From Hydrangea macrophylla (Eukaryota > Streptophyta > Magnoliopsida > Cornales > Hydrangeaceae): a stretch of 64,000 nt of DNA. Positions 10,588 through 22,452 of the stretch are shown piece by piece. The translations under genes and the position numbers were made by a program. Numbering within the stretch: the first letter of the stretch is position 1; each line of letters opens with the position of its first letter. The notes under the pieces were generated by a model. It did no database searches. It worked only from the letters and a program-made list of their open reading frames with translations, and was not told the origin of the DNA. Location of the stretch: NCBI GenBank assembly GCA_033977485.1, contig CM066997.1:80694634-80758633 (forward strand), written 5' to 3'.

Positions 10588-12018
10588 TCAAGCATAGTAC
10601 TTTTTGAGGCGATCTATGTTGATTGGTTCTTTGAATTCAACGCCATCAAGGTCCATGAGGTAGGTTGCTCCTCCAGAAAGGATAGTTTTGACGATATAAG
10701 GGCCGATCCATTTGGGTTTGAACTTTTCGCGTGGATCAAAGATCGGGGCTCGCAATTCTTTAAGGACAAGGTCACCCTTGACAATTTTCCTCGGATGAAC
10801 CCTTTTGTTGAAAGCACGGGCTATCCTCTTTTGATAGATTCGGACAAGGTCGACTGCCACTAGATGCTTTGCATCTATGCGAGCCAATTCTTCGTACCAT
10901 TCCCTTAACCAATCCAATTCTGAAATTTCACATTCTGCCATCATGGGCAGGGATGGTAGTTATATCTCGATTGGAAGTACTGCTTCCATTCCATATACTA
11001 GTGAGTAAGGAGTTACTCCTGTGGACGTCCTTATCGATGTTCTGTATCCCCAAAGTGCGAATGGTAACTTTTTGTGCCAGTCTTTGTAGGTATCGGCCGA
11101 TTTCTACAGTATGGCCTTGACATTCTTGTTTGCAGCTTCGACTGCCCCATTAGTTTGCGACCTGTATAGTGACGACTTGCGATAAGTGATTTTGTATTCC
11201 TCAAACAGATCCTTGACTTCAACTTTGAAATGACTACCATTATCTGAAATGATCTCATGGGGGACTCCATAGCGACAGATGAGGTTTTTCTTGATGAACT
11301 TGGCCACTTCCTTGGTCCCCAACTTGCTGTAGGATGTGGCTTCTACCCATTTTGTGAAGTAGTCAATGGCCACCAAAATATATTAGTTCCCATTTGTGGC
11401 CTTCGGGATGATTTTGCCAACGACATCGATTCCCCAAGTCGAGAATGGCAATGGGGAGGTCATACTATAGAGCAGAGATGGTGGTACATGCATTATGTTT
11501 GCGTGGATCTGGCACTTGTGGCACCTTCTCACGTATTCACAACAATCTTTCTCCAATGTTGTCCAGTAGTACCCTTGTCTTACGATCTTTTTGGCTAGCA
11601 TATGACCATTTATGTGTGAACCGCATACCCCTTCGTGTATTTCTTCCATCATTCTTCTAGCGCACTTTCCGAACAGGCAAGTTAGATTGTGACCAATGTA
11701 TCCTTTCTTCAACAATTTTCACCAGCAAATGATGAACTGTGTTGCGAACCTTCGAATTGCTCTTTTGTCTTTCTCAGAAGATTCTAGGGGATATGCCCCC
11801 TTGTCTACAAAGTCCCAAACATCTTGGTACCATGGTGTTTAGTTCTCTTCTTCTCCGATCGCAGCGACCATGTTGAATGAAGGCTCGTATCTTTACTCAA
11901 TTACCAAAGGCATCATCTTGACTCCCACAGGAATTTTAATCATGGAGGCTAAGGTAGCCAACAAATTTGCTAGCTGGTTCTCTTCCCTTGGCAAGTAGAA
12001 GAATGTGATATTCCTGAA
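10588..12018 (-). pseudogene. integrase of element A, with stops
   Basis: In one frame from about 12018 down to the stop at 10588. The zinc-binding part has H and C pairs in HEGVCGSHINGH and CHKCQIHAN; the core has WGIDVVG and VAIDYFTKWVEA (first Asp), ISDNGSHF (second Asp) and GAVEAANKN (Glu). The C-terminal part ends in 'GPYIVKTILSGGATYLMDLDG', typical of the gypsy integrase tail. It would join the cDNA to host DNA in the nucleus. In-frame stops include a TAA after ATNGN near 11377, a TAG after KAIL near 11101 and a TAA near 10970, but no frameshift is evident over this stretch. No chromodomain is present, as expected for a non-chromoviral Tat element. It is the last domain of pol. Confidence 0.9.
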
Positions 12019-12936
12019 CTATCTCTTGAGTCCATCGAGATGATCATGATAGGGCTTCAACCTTTCTTCTTTCACTTTCCAGTCTCCTCTAGCTTGTGAT
12101 ATAATGAGGTTTAAATCTCTGAAGACATCCAACTTTTGAACTTTCAGTTCTATGGCTGCTTCCATCCCCAGAATGCATGCCTCGTATTTAGCAGTGTTGT
12201 TGGTGGAGTTATAATTGAGCTTGACTGCCAGTGGGATGTGGTCCCCATTTGGTGACACTAGAATCATTCCTACTCCGTAGCCTTTCATGTTGGTTGCTCC
12301 ATCAAAGTACAACTTCTACTGTTCTTCCTTGATTTCCATGATATTCTCGTTTGGGAACGGAAAATCTCCATTTACTTCAGAATCAATGGCGTGTTCAGCA
12401 AGATGTTCAACTATAGTTCTCCCTCTTACCAATTTGCTTGTCACATACTTGAGATCAAATTCGGACAGTAAAAGTAACCAACGGGATATACAACTGGTCA
12501 GGGCGGGTTTTTGAGGAGGTATTTTACAGGATCTATACGGGATATGAGCACAACTGGGAAGGCCAGCACGTAGTGCCTCAGTCGGCGAGTGCACCAAACC
12601 AAGGCCCAACATGTTTTTTCGAGGGTAGAGTAGTTGAGCTCATACCCAGTCATCCTTTTGCTAAGGTAATATATGGCTTTTTTGGAGTGGCTTTCTTCTC
12701 CTTCTTGGGCTAGCATGCATCCCATGGCATTCTCGGAGACAGATAGGTAAAGAAGCAAAGGCTTATGAGGGGTAGGTGGTAAAAGGACGGGTGGATTTTG
12801 AAGGTAGGTTTTTATTTTGTCGAAGGTAGCTTGGCATTGGTTGTCCCATTAGAACTTTTCTCCTTTTCTCAGTAATCGGAACAAAGGATCACATGTAGTT
12901 GTGAGTTTGGAGATGAAGCGGCTGATCAATTGGATT
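12019..12936 (-). pseudogene. dual RNase H region of element A
   Basis: Two RNase H units follow RT. The first (about 12816-12500) has LLLYLSVSENAMGCMLAQE and KAIYYLSKRMTGYE, the Ty3 type. A frameshift lies near 12505. The second (12315-12019) is the archaeal type: YFDGATN with the first Asp, TAKYEACILGMEAA with the Glu, and VFRDLNLI with a further Asp, then LKPYHDHL. A TAG replaces the Trp before KLYFDG (12313-12315), another TAG follows DGLKR. The second unit is the diagnostic for Tat elements. These enzymes remove the RNA template during reverse transcription. Confidence 0.9.
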
Positions 12937-13982
12937 CTTCAGAGAAACCCTCTCACTTCCTTTTCATTCCGTGCTGGTGCTATTTCTAGGATTGCCTTGA
13001 TCTTAGAGGGATCCACCTTTATCCCCCTTTGTGTGATGAAAAAACCCAGGAGCTTACCGGAGGTCACACCGAATGTGCATTTCTTTGGATTCAACCTCAT
13101 CTTGTATTTGCACAACCTTTCAAAAAACTTTTCCAGTGCCACCAAGTGTCCTTTTCTGTCCTTAGACTTCACGATCATGTCATCTACGTACACTTCTACT
13201 TCCTTGTGAATCATGTCATGCAGCAGAGTAGTGGCAGCTCTTTGGTAGGTTGCTCCAGCATTCTTGAGTCCGAAAGGCATTACTCTATAACAGTAGGTTC
13301 CCCAAGGTGTGGTGAATGTCGTCTTTTCCCGATCTTCTGGCACCATTAGAATCTGATTGTACTCCGAAAAGCCATTCATAAATGACAGTAGCTCATGTCC
13401 TGCGGTGTTATCCACTAAGACATCGATGTGGGAAAGCGGGAAGTCATCCTTATGACTAGCTTTGTTTAGATCACGAAAGTCGACGCACACATAAACTTTT
13501 CCATCCTTTTTGGGGACTGGCACGATATTGGCAACCCATTCCAGATACTCGGTAACAGTGATGAACCCTGCCTTGAATTGTTTCTCCACTTCTTCTTTGA
13601 CCTTGAGTGCCCATTCTGGTCTCATGCGCCTAAGTTTCTGCTTGACAGGTTTAGAATTGGGAAGGAGGGGAATGCGATGTTGGACGATGTCGGGATCGAC
13701 CCCAAGCATGTCCTCGTAAGACCAAGCAAAAACATCTTTGAATTCTTTTAGCAAGAGAGTCAATTTTTCTTTTTCTTTTTTATTAAGAGTTGCGCCAATT
13801 TACACAATTTGTGGATTATCTTTTTCACCTAGGTTGATTGATAAAGTATCTTCAATTATTGCATAAGTAGGTGGTTTTTTAATTAGTTGCTTAAGTTCGA
13901 TTGGGAGATCCTCGGAGGGATTTGTGCATTCACAACTATTAGACACAGAGGAGTAAGCAGAATTGTCTTTCATTTCATTCAT
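12936..13982 (-). pseudogene. reverse transcriptase of element A
   Basis: An open stretch of 274 codons (13763-12939) contains LLKEFKDVFAWSYEDMLG, the palm motif around VCVDFRDLNKA, FMNGFSEYNQI, TPWGTYCYRVMPFGLKNAGATYQ and the catalytic YVDDMIVKS. It is cut by a TGA at 12936-12938 soon after EVRGFL. The upstream segment 13982-13800 is the acidic linker that precedes RT and has at least one stop. Length and motif order match gypsy RT. It makes the cDNA in the virus-like particle. Confidence 0.93.
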
Positions 13983-14550
13983 GACAAGTGGAGTGATTAC
14001 ATTAGACAGTGGTGGGCTTACAGTAGCCGACTCTGGTACAGACTCGATAATTGGAAGTACAGACTCTGGGGGAACAGGGAATAGGGAGACAGATGACTCT
14101 ATAGCCTAGTTGCTCAGACCCTCCGCAGTTGGCTTGATCTGATCATCTTAGCTCTTGGCCCTCTTTTCTTCCTTTTCTTCAGTGAACTCTTCCCACATTT
14201 TCTCGATGGCTTCAGTGTCCAGATACTCCAACCAGTCTTCCTCCGGGGTTTTCTCAACTTCTTCGGGAAGAACGTGTCTTGATAGGGAGGCCTTTCGCAG
14301 TCATGGAAGATTTCCAGCCCGGGGTACCTTTTTCTAATGGCCTGATGGATCTAAGGTTCTGGGAACCCTAACTAGGGGAAATCATCCCCTTCTTTGATGA
14401 ATTGCCCATTCAAGGTTTTGCGTATGGTGGGAGACTCCTCACTCTTTTCTTCCATGGCCTCTGTAGCTCGACGTCTTCTTCAGTGGGCTTGTACCCCAAC
14501 CCAAAAGTGCCTTGTTGCCCTTTGATCTGAGGGAACTCACGAATCCCTTG
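13983..14550 (-). pseudogene. protease-RT linker of A, frameshifted
   Basis: The frame used by gag and protease ends at 14551, and RT resumes in another frame by 13982, so at least one indel lies here. No domain is visible. The rest is low-complexity acidic sequence such as Glu-rich stretches around 14155-14330 in element sense. Confidence 0.6.
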
Positions 14551-15354
14551 CTAGCGTCGGTCCAATCCCATTCCAGGGAAGTAGTTCATTTTGCGAACGA
14601 TGTTGACAACTGCAGAGTGGATCTCGGGGAACCTATCTTCATCATTGATTATGTGGACTTCTTCCATGAAGAATCCCCCGATTTCTCCTTCTTCTAGCTC
14701 AGTTATTTGGATTTTAAAGATGGGAGCGTAGTTTGAAAAAGCTTCATTACCCCAACTATTGCCAAGGATAATTTTCACCTCCTTCTCATGAATGTGCTTG
14801 ATCATTTGATGCACAGTGGATGATATAGCTTTGTTGACATGCAGCCAGGGCCTTCCGATCAACAAATTGAATGAGGCAGGTATGTCCATAACTTGAAAGA
14901 TTTCAGTGCTAACCAGGGATCCTACCCGAATTTGGAGAGAAATAGTCCCCATCACATTTCTCTTGGTGTTATCGTAGGCCCTCACGGATTGCACAGATGG
15001 TGTGATGTCAAGGATATTGACCCCTAAGGTGGTGGCAGTCCTTAGAGCACAAACATTTAAGGCGGAGCCTATATCGACCAGACAGAATGGCACCTGCTGT
15101 CCCTTACATCCAACAGTTATGTACAAAGCTTTGTTATGTGTAGACCCTTTCGGCAGCAGGTCTTCATTAAAAAATGTAATGATTGGGTCAGGGGTGAGTG
15201 CGCCCAAGAAAGCCACCATGTCTTCCGGTGCAGCATCGATGGGGACCTCAATTCCAGCAAAGGCATTCAACACAGCTTGCCTATGCTTGTAGGATATTAC
15301 CATGATGTCCCACATCGAGAGATGTGCTTGGGTTTTCTTCAACTGCTTTATCAA
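14551..15354 (-). pseudogene. retropepsin-like protease of element A
   Basis: A 267-codon open stretch has YITVGCKGQQVPFCLVDIGS, then ALNVCALRTA, then NLLIGRPWLH. The catalytic position is D-I-G-S rather than the usual D-T/S/N-G, an odd change at the second residue. It lies in the same frame as gag, as expected for a gag-protease fusion that is later cut. It matures Gag and Pol in the particle. Confidence 0.85.
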
Positions 15355-17127
15355 CTCATTGTCTTATTCAATGATCTTATCCATTTTTCCCTTTCCCTTG
15401 TCTTTGACCGAACTTTTTTCGATTGCTTTAGTGGTAGGCTGCGGAGGCTGATAATGACGGCCTGACCTAGTCAGATGATTATTCTCGGCAGGAGTAGGCC
15501 CTTCTACAGTCCCATCTTATTTGAACCAGTCACAATCTGTTCCCACAAATGGTTTCTTCGGCTCGTTCCAGATAGAAGCATCGCTTTCATTGTCGGGATC
15601 ATACCATTTGAGGTCCACTACCCCTAGATTGTGTTCTTCCAAGAAGAATAGATCTTGTTCATTAGCCAGCTGTTGTTACCACTCATCATCCCCTCCTTCA
15701 ATCAGATGAATTCCTACAGATTCTGGGATGTCAATGAGGGGTAAAGGTTGACCTAAGGGGGTGACATAGGCAGTAGGGTTGAAGGATACATGGTTGGACT
15801 CAATGAGGCTGATATTTTGTTGGTTTGGTAGAGGATTTTGAGTGATATGGGGCTGCTTTGGAGGTGGCTCAATGATATTCTGGTCAATGAGGTCTTGGAT
15901 ATCATGGCGAAGGCGCATGCAATCATCGGTGTTGTGGCTAGGGGCTTGGTGGTAGGTGCATCTTTTGGACATATCGCAGTTCGGCGGGAGCGGGGTATTT
16001 TGAGGCTGGAGTAGTTGGAGGTGGCCTTTTTTAAGGAGGCGATCTAAGGTTGAAGAGAGGGGGATTTCTAATTTGGCGAAGTTGCGAGGAGGCTTCCTTG
16101 GGAAAGGGCGATTAGAGGAGTTAGCTTGGTTGGGAGGTTGGTACGGCCTAGAAGGGTAAGATATAGGTTGACTGCTAAGGGCATTGACATCCGGAGGGTT
16201 GTGGGAGTAGTTGGGCCTTTTTGACTGACTCAGAGGCTCTTCTTTTTTGATCTTTCTTTCCCTTATGGCGTCTTTGATTCGAGTCCCAACTTCAAACAAT
16301 TCCTCAAAGGTGGAGATAGACTAGTAAAATAATTTCTCATGGTAGAGCGGCTGCAGATTCTGGATTAGCATCCTTACCTGTTCCTTTTCAATCGGTCGGT
16401 GGGTCATTTGGGCTACTTTATTCCTTCATCTGCTCAGAAACGCGGTGAATGATTCATTGTTGTTCTGCCGAGTTGTTTCCAAATCTCTGATAGTGACATC
16501 AAGTTCTTGGTTATAGGAATAGTGATTAACGAATACCCGAACTATGTCTTCCCATGCTCGAGATTTAGAAGCTTCCAAGGTAAGGAACCATGACAGTGCA
16601 GACTTCGCGAGAGTTTGTAAAAACAGCATTGCAATGTGCTAATGAGTGCAGCCCATTGATTGAAAAATGTTCATACACAGCTTTACATGGCTCTTTGGAT
16701 TTTCTGTTCCATCAAAACGGTCAATGGCAGATATCTTGAAGTTTTTCGGCAGCTTTAGCTTAACAGGCTCAAAAAGTCCTTCCAAGTCTAGCATGTAATC
16801 ATCAACCCCTTTACTCTTCCTCAATACGCTTTCCAGTTTGTCGACTTTGTCCATTTTTTCTTGGAACTTTTTCTCATATGCAGGTGGCGGGGCCCGTTGA
16901 AACCAGTCTTCTTTTCCATTATTCTCGGGATGCGGTATGAATCCGAATGGTGGTGGTAGGAACTCAGGGGGACACTGCTGCCGCTGCTGTTTCAGTTCTT
17001 CTATAAACTTTAGGACATGGGCCAGTCTGTCAAATTGCTCGCTTATGGTGGTGCCCAATTCGGTGACCTTGCTTTCTAGCTCTTCCTGATTTATGCTGAA
17101 ATAACTTGTTGGGCTAATTCTGACCAA
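15355..17127 (-). pseudogene. gag of element A
   Basis: One frame from ATG 17127 through 15676 and on into protease without frameshift. A coiled, Gln-rich N-terminus (EELESKVTELGTTISEQFDRL) is followed by the Retrotrans_gag domain (KFFKISAIDRFDG-like, then LWFLTLEASKSRAWEDIVRVF, and YNQELDVTIRDLETT), a Pro-rich linker and a zinc knuckle C-X2-H-X4-H-X4-C (CTYHQAPSHNTDDC). Stops: TAG after GCTH near 16636, TGA after FLSR near 16425, TAG after LFY near 16321, TAA near 15673. It builds the particle and binds genomic RNA. Homologous to gag of C and D. Confidence 0.88.
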
Positions 17128-18281
17128 ACGATTATCTGAATTTCTGACCCAGGACGAAGATCCCAGTTGCTGGCTTTGAGAATCTATAGTGACCCTACAG
17201 ATTCGAGAGGATTTGTATAAGATTCTGACAGTGATGACTTAAGATAGACAAATGACAGTGATGTTAACAGACGTGGAGTGACTTGTGTACAGCCTGACTG
17301 AAATAGTGTATGTAGACCGATAAGCACGGTGCATGCAAATGAGACAAGCACGCTGATGTAAGCCCTAATCTATATGGTGCTCCTATTTCTAACAGATATC
17401 AGTTAAACAAATAAGGTCCTAACCATATAGAGTGTGCCAACTTTACTTTCCACTATGATCACTAAGGGATAACAGAGGTTTTTAGGGTTTTATGAAGGCT
17501 TCTAGGAGAGACTGGGCATTTCTGGTTGGTTTGGACAGAGCTTCTGAGAGAAACTGGCATATCTGGGCATTTCTGGTTGGTTTGGACAGAGTTTCTGGGA
17601 GAAACGGGTTAACACAGTTATATATGGGATCTCTAGATAGAGTTTCTGGGAGAAACATGTTGATATAGCGGGAGTGTATGATAATGGTGATCATACTGTC
17701 TAGCAGGTTTTCATACTCCTATGTCTTAGGACCAAAAAATAAAGTTTGCGGTGTATATCTTTGTGAGCATGGAGCAGATTTCCTTGTCATTGTGCCTAGG
17801 CAAGTCAACTTAATGTGATCACATGTGAGTGATTGCCTTGGGATTCATAAGAAAGAGGTTCTATTTTATGCCACATAAGCGTCTACATCGCGCAGGTAAT
17901 CCCGTCAGGGCATAGAACAGTTATATCACATTGTCCTATATGAAAAGGTAAATGAACAGTCCTATGAAAGGTTCTACAGGAATCTATATGCAAAGGTTGG
18001 GTTTAGTCAAAGAGGGTCCATTGACTAGAGTTCCAATATACCATCAGAGAGACAGTACGGAGGTTTTTACTCTTTTTGATATACCTTGCAAGGTACAATA
18101 TCAACGGTGACTTATGCCCTGGCACAGCAAGACCTGAACAATGTCAGTGCCGCGTTTCAAACACAGTCGGAGGGAGGAAATGCAAGAGTGCAATGCTTTG
18201 AATCAGACGTAGGAAAAAGATGATTTTAAGGATGCTTCTTATGAGTCAAACCTCTGTATTATTTTGTTTTAAAAAAAAATA
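17128..18281 (-). other. leader of element A between primer site and gag
   Basis: About 1.15 kb with no gene. It contains the short palindrome-bearing repeats at 17490-17660. A run of nine A at 18271-18279 lies next to the primer site. Confidence 0.75.
17490..17660. repeat. short tandem repeats with GTTTCT-GGG-AGAAAC palindromes
   Basis: Four irregular copies of 'agagtttctgggagaaac' with spacers that include 'gggcatttctggttggtttg' twice. GTTTCT/AGAAAC arms at 17591-17605 and 17642-17656 are perfect; the other two copies are degenerate. Confidence 0.75.
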
Positions 18282-18299
18282 TCCCCAACAGAGTCGCCA
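18282..18299 (-). promoter_or_regulatory. primer-binding site of A, 18 nt
   Basis: Element sense TGGCGACTCTGTTGGGGA, three bases from the LTR, complementary to a tRNA 3' end including CCA. It resembles the site I remember as tRNA-Arg in Tat and Ogre elements. The match stops at about 18-19 nt, the normal length set by m1A58. Confidence 0.85.
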
Positions 18300-18395
18300 G
18301 ATTGTGGACACGCGGAACCACTCATCCACTCTTATTAGTTTTAGTTTTGAGATTGTTTTTGAAAAAGGAAAGGAAAAGGTCTGTTGAAAACAGAT

Positions 18396-18407
18396 ACAGA
18401 GTCGCCA
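18396..18407 (-). promoter_or_regulatory. PBS-like 12-mer within U5 of A
   Basis: Element sense TGGCGACTCTGT equals the first 12 bases of the real primer site 97 bp downstream. The partner LTR keeps 11 of 12 at 1588-1599. LTRs of C and D hold TGGCGACTC at the matching place (28533, 39408, 51717, 62783). Confidence 0.6.
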
Positions 18408-20494
18408 CTTGGTCTTTATGGAACCAAGAAACCTAATGTTGATTCACCCAAATGGATAAAGGGCACCGGCCTTTCATAACCAAAGAACTTGGCTTGGGGT
18501 TTTGGTACGAGAGAGGAAGGAGCCTTTGTCGCGACTAAAACACCCTCAACTCGCTCCGTCTTTCGACGGGCCTCAATTAGCATCCAAATAATCATCTTAT
18601 ACTATGTATGGTTTGACAATTAATACTATGATAGTATATTACATCACACAAGAATTTTGAAATGGAAGATCAAAAGATTAGATATCGTTCATAAGATCTA
18701 AGCCAAGTATCACACAATGCAAAGTGAAAGATCACACAAACAAACCTAGAAAAAATTGTCTAATCACATATCAAGTAATAAAGTTTTCCTAATCTAAAGG
18801 GGACATGAATTGTTCTTGAAACAAATAATCAAATAAATCGGAATATGCTTAGCGAGCTAGAATGATGCATGTTAATCGTTGGGAAAAGAAGACCTCTCAA
18901 TCCCCGGGACGGATGAGAAAGGATGATTAGATCGAGGGGAAGCACGGATGTGTGATCATGTTCATTCCTTATAATCTTCTTTGATTAGGAGTCATAAAAG
19001 CCCCAAATCTTTGCATGGATGCAATGTATGTATCTAGAATGTGCCAAGGTTGTAGTGTGTTTTGTGTTAATGGATTCCTAGAATGACTTATAAGTATAGA
19101 ATGTTTATGAATAAATGAAGAAAATCATCATGGGATATGTACAAATATAGTATGAACTACTTCCTAAGACATGAGCTAATTTGGAGTGCATGTAAGCACC
19201 AAATCAAAGGATGGAAGTAAAAGTGTGTTCGCTGTGAATAGTGGACAGAACAGTAACATGATCTTTTGGAAATTGAAAAGAGGGGTTAGAAATGTTTTCA
19301 ATGCATGATGTTTTATGGAGATCTTCCTTATTAAGTCTAGAACACAACCCAAAAAGCCAATCTTTAATAACTGTCACATATTGAGAGAAATCATATAAAC
19401 AATAGAGGTTATTCAGAAACAGAGTCCGTACTGTCGACTGAAATGTTAGAAAATCTTAGAAAATGAAAACAAAAGATCTAGAGGCCCATATTATACAGAA
19501 AGTTCCCTAAGACATTGAAGTTCAAGAGAAAAAAAATTTGGGACCACTCATTTTGGAAAAGTTTTCTGTAAAACAAGTTGAAATTCAACCTAGCTGCTGT
19601 GACAGCAGAGGCAGAATGTTTGGAAGGAATGTTTGGACAAAAATGGACCCCTTTCAAGTGCTTCCAAGTCAAGCCAAAAATCATGGGAGTTCTATAATGA
19701 GTTAGAAAGACCTTTCAAGTGGTCTTGCATTCATATATTTAGCATTGAACTCAAAATAATTCTTTGAAGTTAAACGACTCACTGTTTTGAAGGTTTTGAG
19801 AAAACAAGAGGTTTATTTCTTGAAATCAAAATGGGTGGTTTAAGAGGGGGTTTTGAAATGGGGGTTTTGAAAACATATTTTCAATAATTAATGAAGATTG
19901 TAACCACTTAAAATGTCAATATTTGACTTACATCAAGAAGCTCCAAGATTATTGGAAAGTATTATTTCCATTTTAAAGACAACTTCATGAATACATAGGA
20001 ATGTATTGAAGTTGATATCATCATCTATCAAACATGTTTTTGAGGTCAAGAGCTACATCCATAAGGATTCACTCACCTCAAACTTCATGTCATCATCTAG
20101 ATGATGATAGAATAGTAAGTAAATAAAGAAAACAAAAAAAGAAATGAGGTAAGAGGAGATGAACAAATATAAACAAGCAAATAGATAGCAATCAATAGAT
20201 GATATTCATGATGATCTTAGACTTATAGCTTGATATTTCACTAATGTATGGTGGCTTTGGACATGGAAGTAGCTTTCTCTCTCATAAATACCCACTAGAA
20301 TGGTAGTTGGGTGTATTGAATGTGAAGTAGATAGAAGTAATGAAGTAAAAATAAAGTTTAAAACTCACTTTCTTGTTTAAAAATCAAAGAAGGAAGCTTC
20401 TTTTCTCTCTATCCTAACCTTATCTCTACAACTTTCTCTCTAAAACTTTTCAAAGCTTGCATTTGACATCCCTAAAATGAGAAGTCAAGGGGGG

Positions 20495-20502
20495 TTTATA
20501 TA
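20495..20502 (-). promoter_or_regulatory. TATA box driving gag-pol of A
   Basis: Minus strand TATATAAA in a CCTATATAAACC setting, in the LTR upstream of gag, with the GC palindrome block 150 bp upstream. Confidence 0.7.
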
Positions 20503-20642
20503 GGCCAATTTGGGGGTGGTTTTGGGGTTTTAGAAGTACTCCCATTGGTCCCAAACATCTGTGAACATAGAACTACGTCATTTTGGTTTCTAATTAATCA
20601 AAATGAACCCCCAAAAGAAATTACAAAAGTGGACCATTCTAG

Positions 20643-20708
20643 GGTAGAGTACCGTGGCGGCACTGGGCCTGTGCCGCGGTGGCAGTGGGCTAGTACAGCG
20701 GCAGCACT
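20643..20708. promoter_or_regulatory. GC palindrome block in right LTR of A
   Basis: Counterpart of 3825-3891. One base of the left arm is changed (agtaccg), so the palindrome is imperfect here, while 'cagtgggctagtacagcgg' and other parts are kept. Confidence 0.65.
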
Positions 20709-21564
20709 GCTCCTTATTCGTCCAGATAATCCTTTTTAGGCCCCCAGAGGTTCCGGTATTCGTGAAAAGACCCTATTTCGTCCGAAATTCACAAAAAATG
20801 CATACGAACTCCAAATTGAGGTTGTGATATACCATTGGAAAGGTAATGGAGTCTACTTTACATAAAAAATAGTTCGGAGATAGGTCACTTTGAAAGTTTT
20901 GCGGTATTCACGATAAAATCCGGTTTGATCGCCTTTTTCACCTTCGAAAATTCATAATAAATTCGTTTGAAATCCAAAAATTATGTGCGATATACTGTTG
21001 GAAAGCTATTGACCTCTAGTATCCATGAAAAATGTTTGAAAAATGATACGGTGCTCTAGTTTAAAAGTCAACTTTTGGTCAAACTGGTTAAACTTTGGAT
21101 TCCCGGGAAGTTCTGAAAACCTCTAAGAGCTCCCAGGAGCTGATGTTTTCGTTCGATTTTCTTTTAAAACTCATTTTAATACTTTCCACACGATCTAGAA
21201 TGATTCCGGAACTTTTTGACAAATTTGGACGATTTCGATCAAACCTCGGTCAAACTTGGTCAAACCTTGGTCAAACCGGTCAACGGGGACTTTCTGGGAA
21301 CTTCCGGGACTTTCGGGGGTCTCTGGGAGCCGACGATTTCCTCCGGTCTTTCTTTAGTACTCATTTTATTACAACATAGCATGTTTCTAGAACATTTGGT
21401 CCAAATCCGAGAGCGTTCGGGCTTTCAGGGGTATTTTGGTCATTCTGAGCATTTTGAGAGATAGAACTAACTTCCAGGAGTCCTTTTTGAGTCTTTTCGA
21501 TCATTGTGAACTACCAAGCTATGGGTCTCCTAAATCTGATAGCCGACAAAATGGGGTGTCTACA

Positions 21565-21569
21565 ATGAT
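21565..21569. repeat. target-site duplication of element A, right copy
   Basis: atgat, identical to 1490-1494. Confidence 0.95.
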
Positions 21570-22452
21570 CCTAGAATGTGCAAAGCAGTAATGTGTTTAT
21601 GTTCATGGATTTGCTAAAGTGATTTAGAAATCTAAAATATACATGAATGGATGAAGAATGTTATTGTAGGATATGTACATATGTAGTATGAACTACTTCC
21701 TAATAGATGAGCTACTTTGGAATGCATGTAAACATCTAATCAAAGAATAAAAGTTGAAACATGCTTGCTGTGAATAGTGAACAGAACAGTGAACTGATTT
21801 TGTAAAAATGGAAAAGTGAGGTTAGAAATATTTTTAATTCATGATTTTTATGGAGATCATCCTTATTGTGTCTAGAACACATATCAAAAAGCCAAATCAC
21901 TATTGAAGTTACAGATTGAGAAAAATCATATAAAAAAGAGAGGTTGCTCAGAAATAGAGTCTGTATTGTCAACTGAAATGTAGAAAAATCTTTGAGAATG
22001 AAAACAATATTTAGAGGCCCATATTATATAGAAAGTTCCCCAAGACACTGAAGTTCAAGGGAAAAATGAGTTGAGACCACTCTATTTGAAAAGATTTATG
22101 GAAAACAAGTTGCAAGTCAACTGAACTGCTGTGACAGAGAAAATAGAATGTCTGGATGGAATGTTTGGGTCAAAATGGAACCCTTCCAAATGTTTTTAAA
22201 TCAAACCAAAAATCATGGGTGTTCTCTAATGAGTTAGGAAGATTTTTCAAGTCGTCTTGTAATCATCCATTGAGTATTGAACTCAGAATGACATTTCAAT
22301 TAGAAGAACTCACTGTTTTGGGCGGTTTTTGAGAAGAAAAATACATTTTTTTTCTTGATATCAAAATGGGGATTTGGAGAGGGGTTTTGAAATGGGGGTT
22401 TTGAGAGTGCATTTACAGCACTAAATGGAGATTATAACCACTTAGAATATCC
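21570..22452 (-). repeat. old Tat LTR remnant, right part
   Basis: Continues the LTR copy interrupted at 1494: 'cctagaatgtg' here follows on from the left piece in the same order as in A's LTR near 19033. Similarity continues to about 22452 ('gattataaccactta'), then stops abruptly, so only the first half of the LTR (without its TATA region) survives. Confidence 0.85.

Larger units (their letters stand above)
1495..21564 (-). mobile_element. element A: full-length Tat-lineage Ty3/gypsy retrotransposon with antisense PMD cassette
   Basis: A 20.07-kb element on the minus strand. It is bounded by LTRs of 3262 bp (18303-21564, upstream in element orientation) and 3236 bp (1495-4730), with TSD atgat. 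In element order it holds LTR, an 18-nt primer site, a leader with short repeats, gag, protease, RT, RNase H, a second archaeal-type RNase H and integrase, then conserved non-coding hairpins, two genes on the opposite strand, a short tandem repeat, a polypurine tract and LTR. The second RNase H and the order place it in the Tat clade. Stops and at least two frameshifts in gag-pol make it defective. The LTRs differ by many substitutions and small indels, so it is not recent. Confidence 0.95.
18303..21564 (-). repeat. LTR of element A (5' LTR in element orientation)
   Basis: Starts tgtggacacgcgg and ends ggggtgtctaca on the plus strand, 3262 bp. It drives gag-pol leftward from the TATA box at 20495-20502. 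It has the GC palindrome block and, close to its inner end, a PBS-like 12-mer. Confidence 0.95.
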
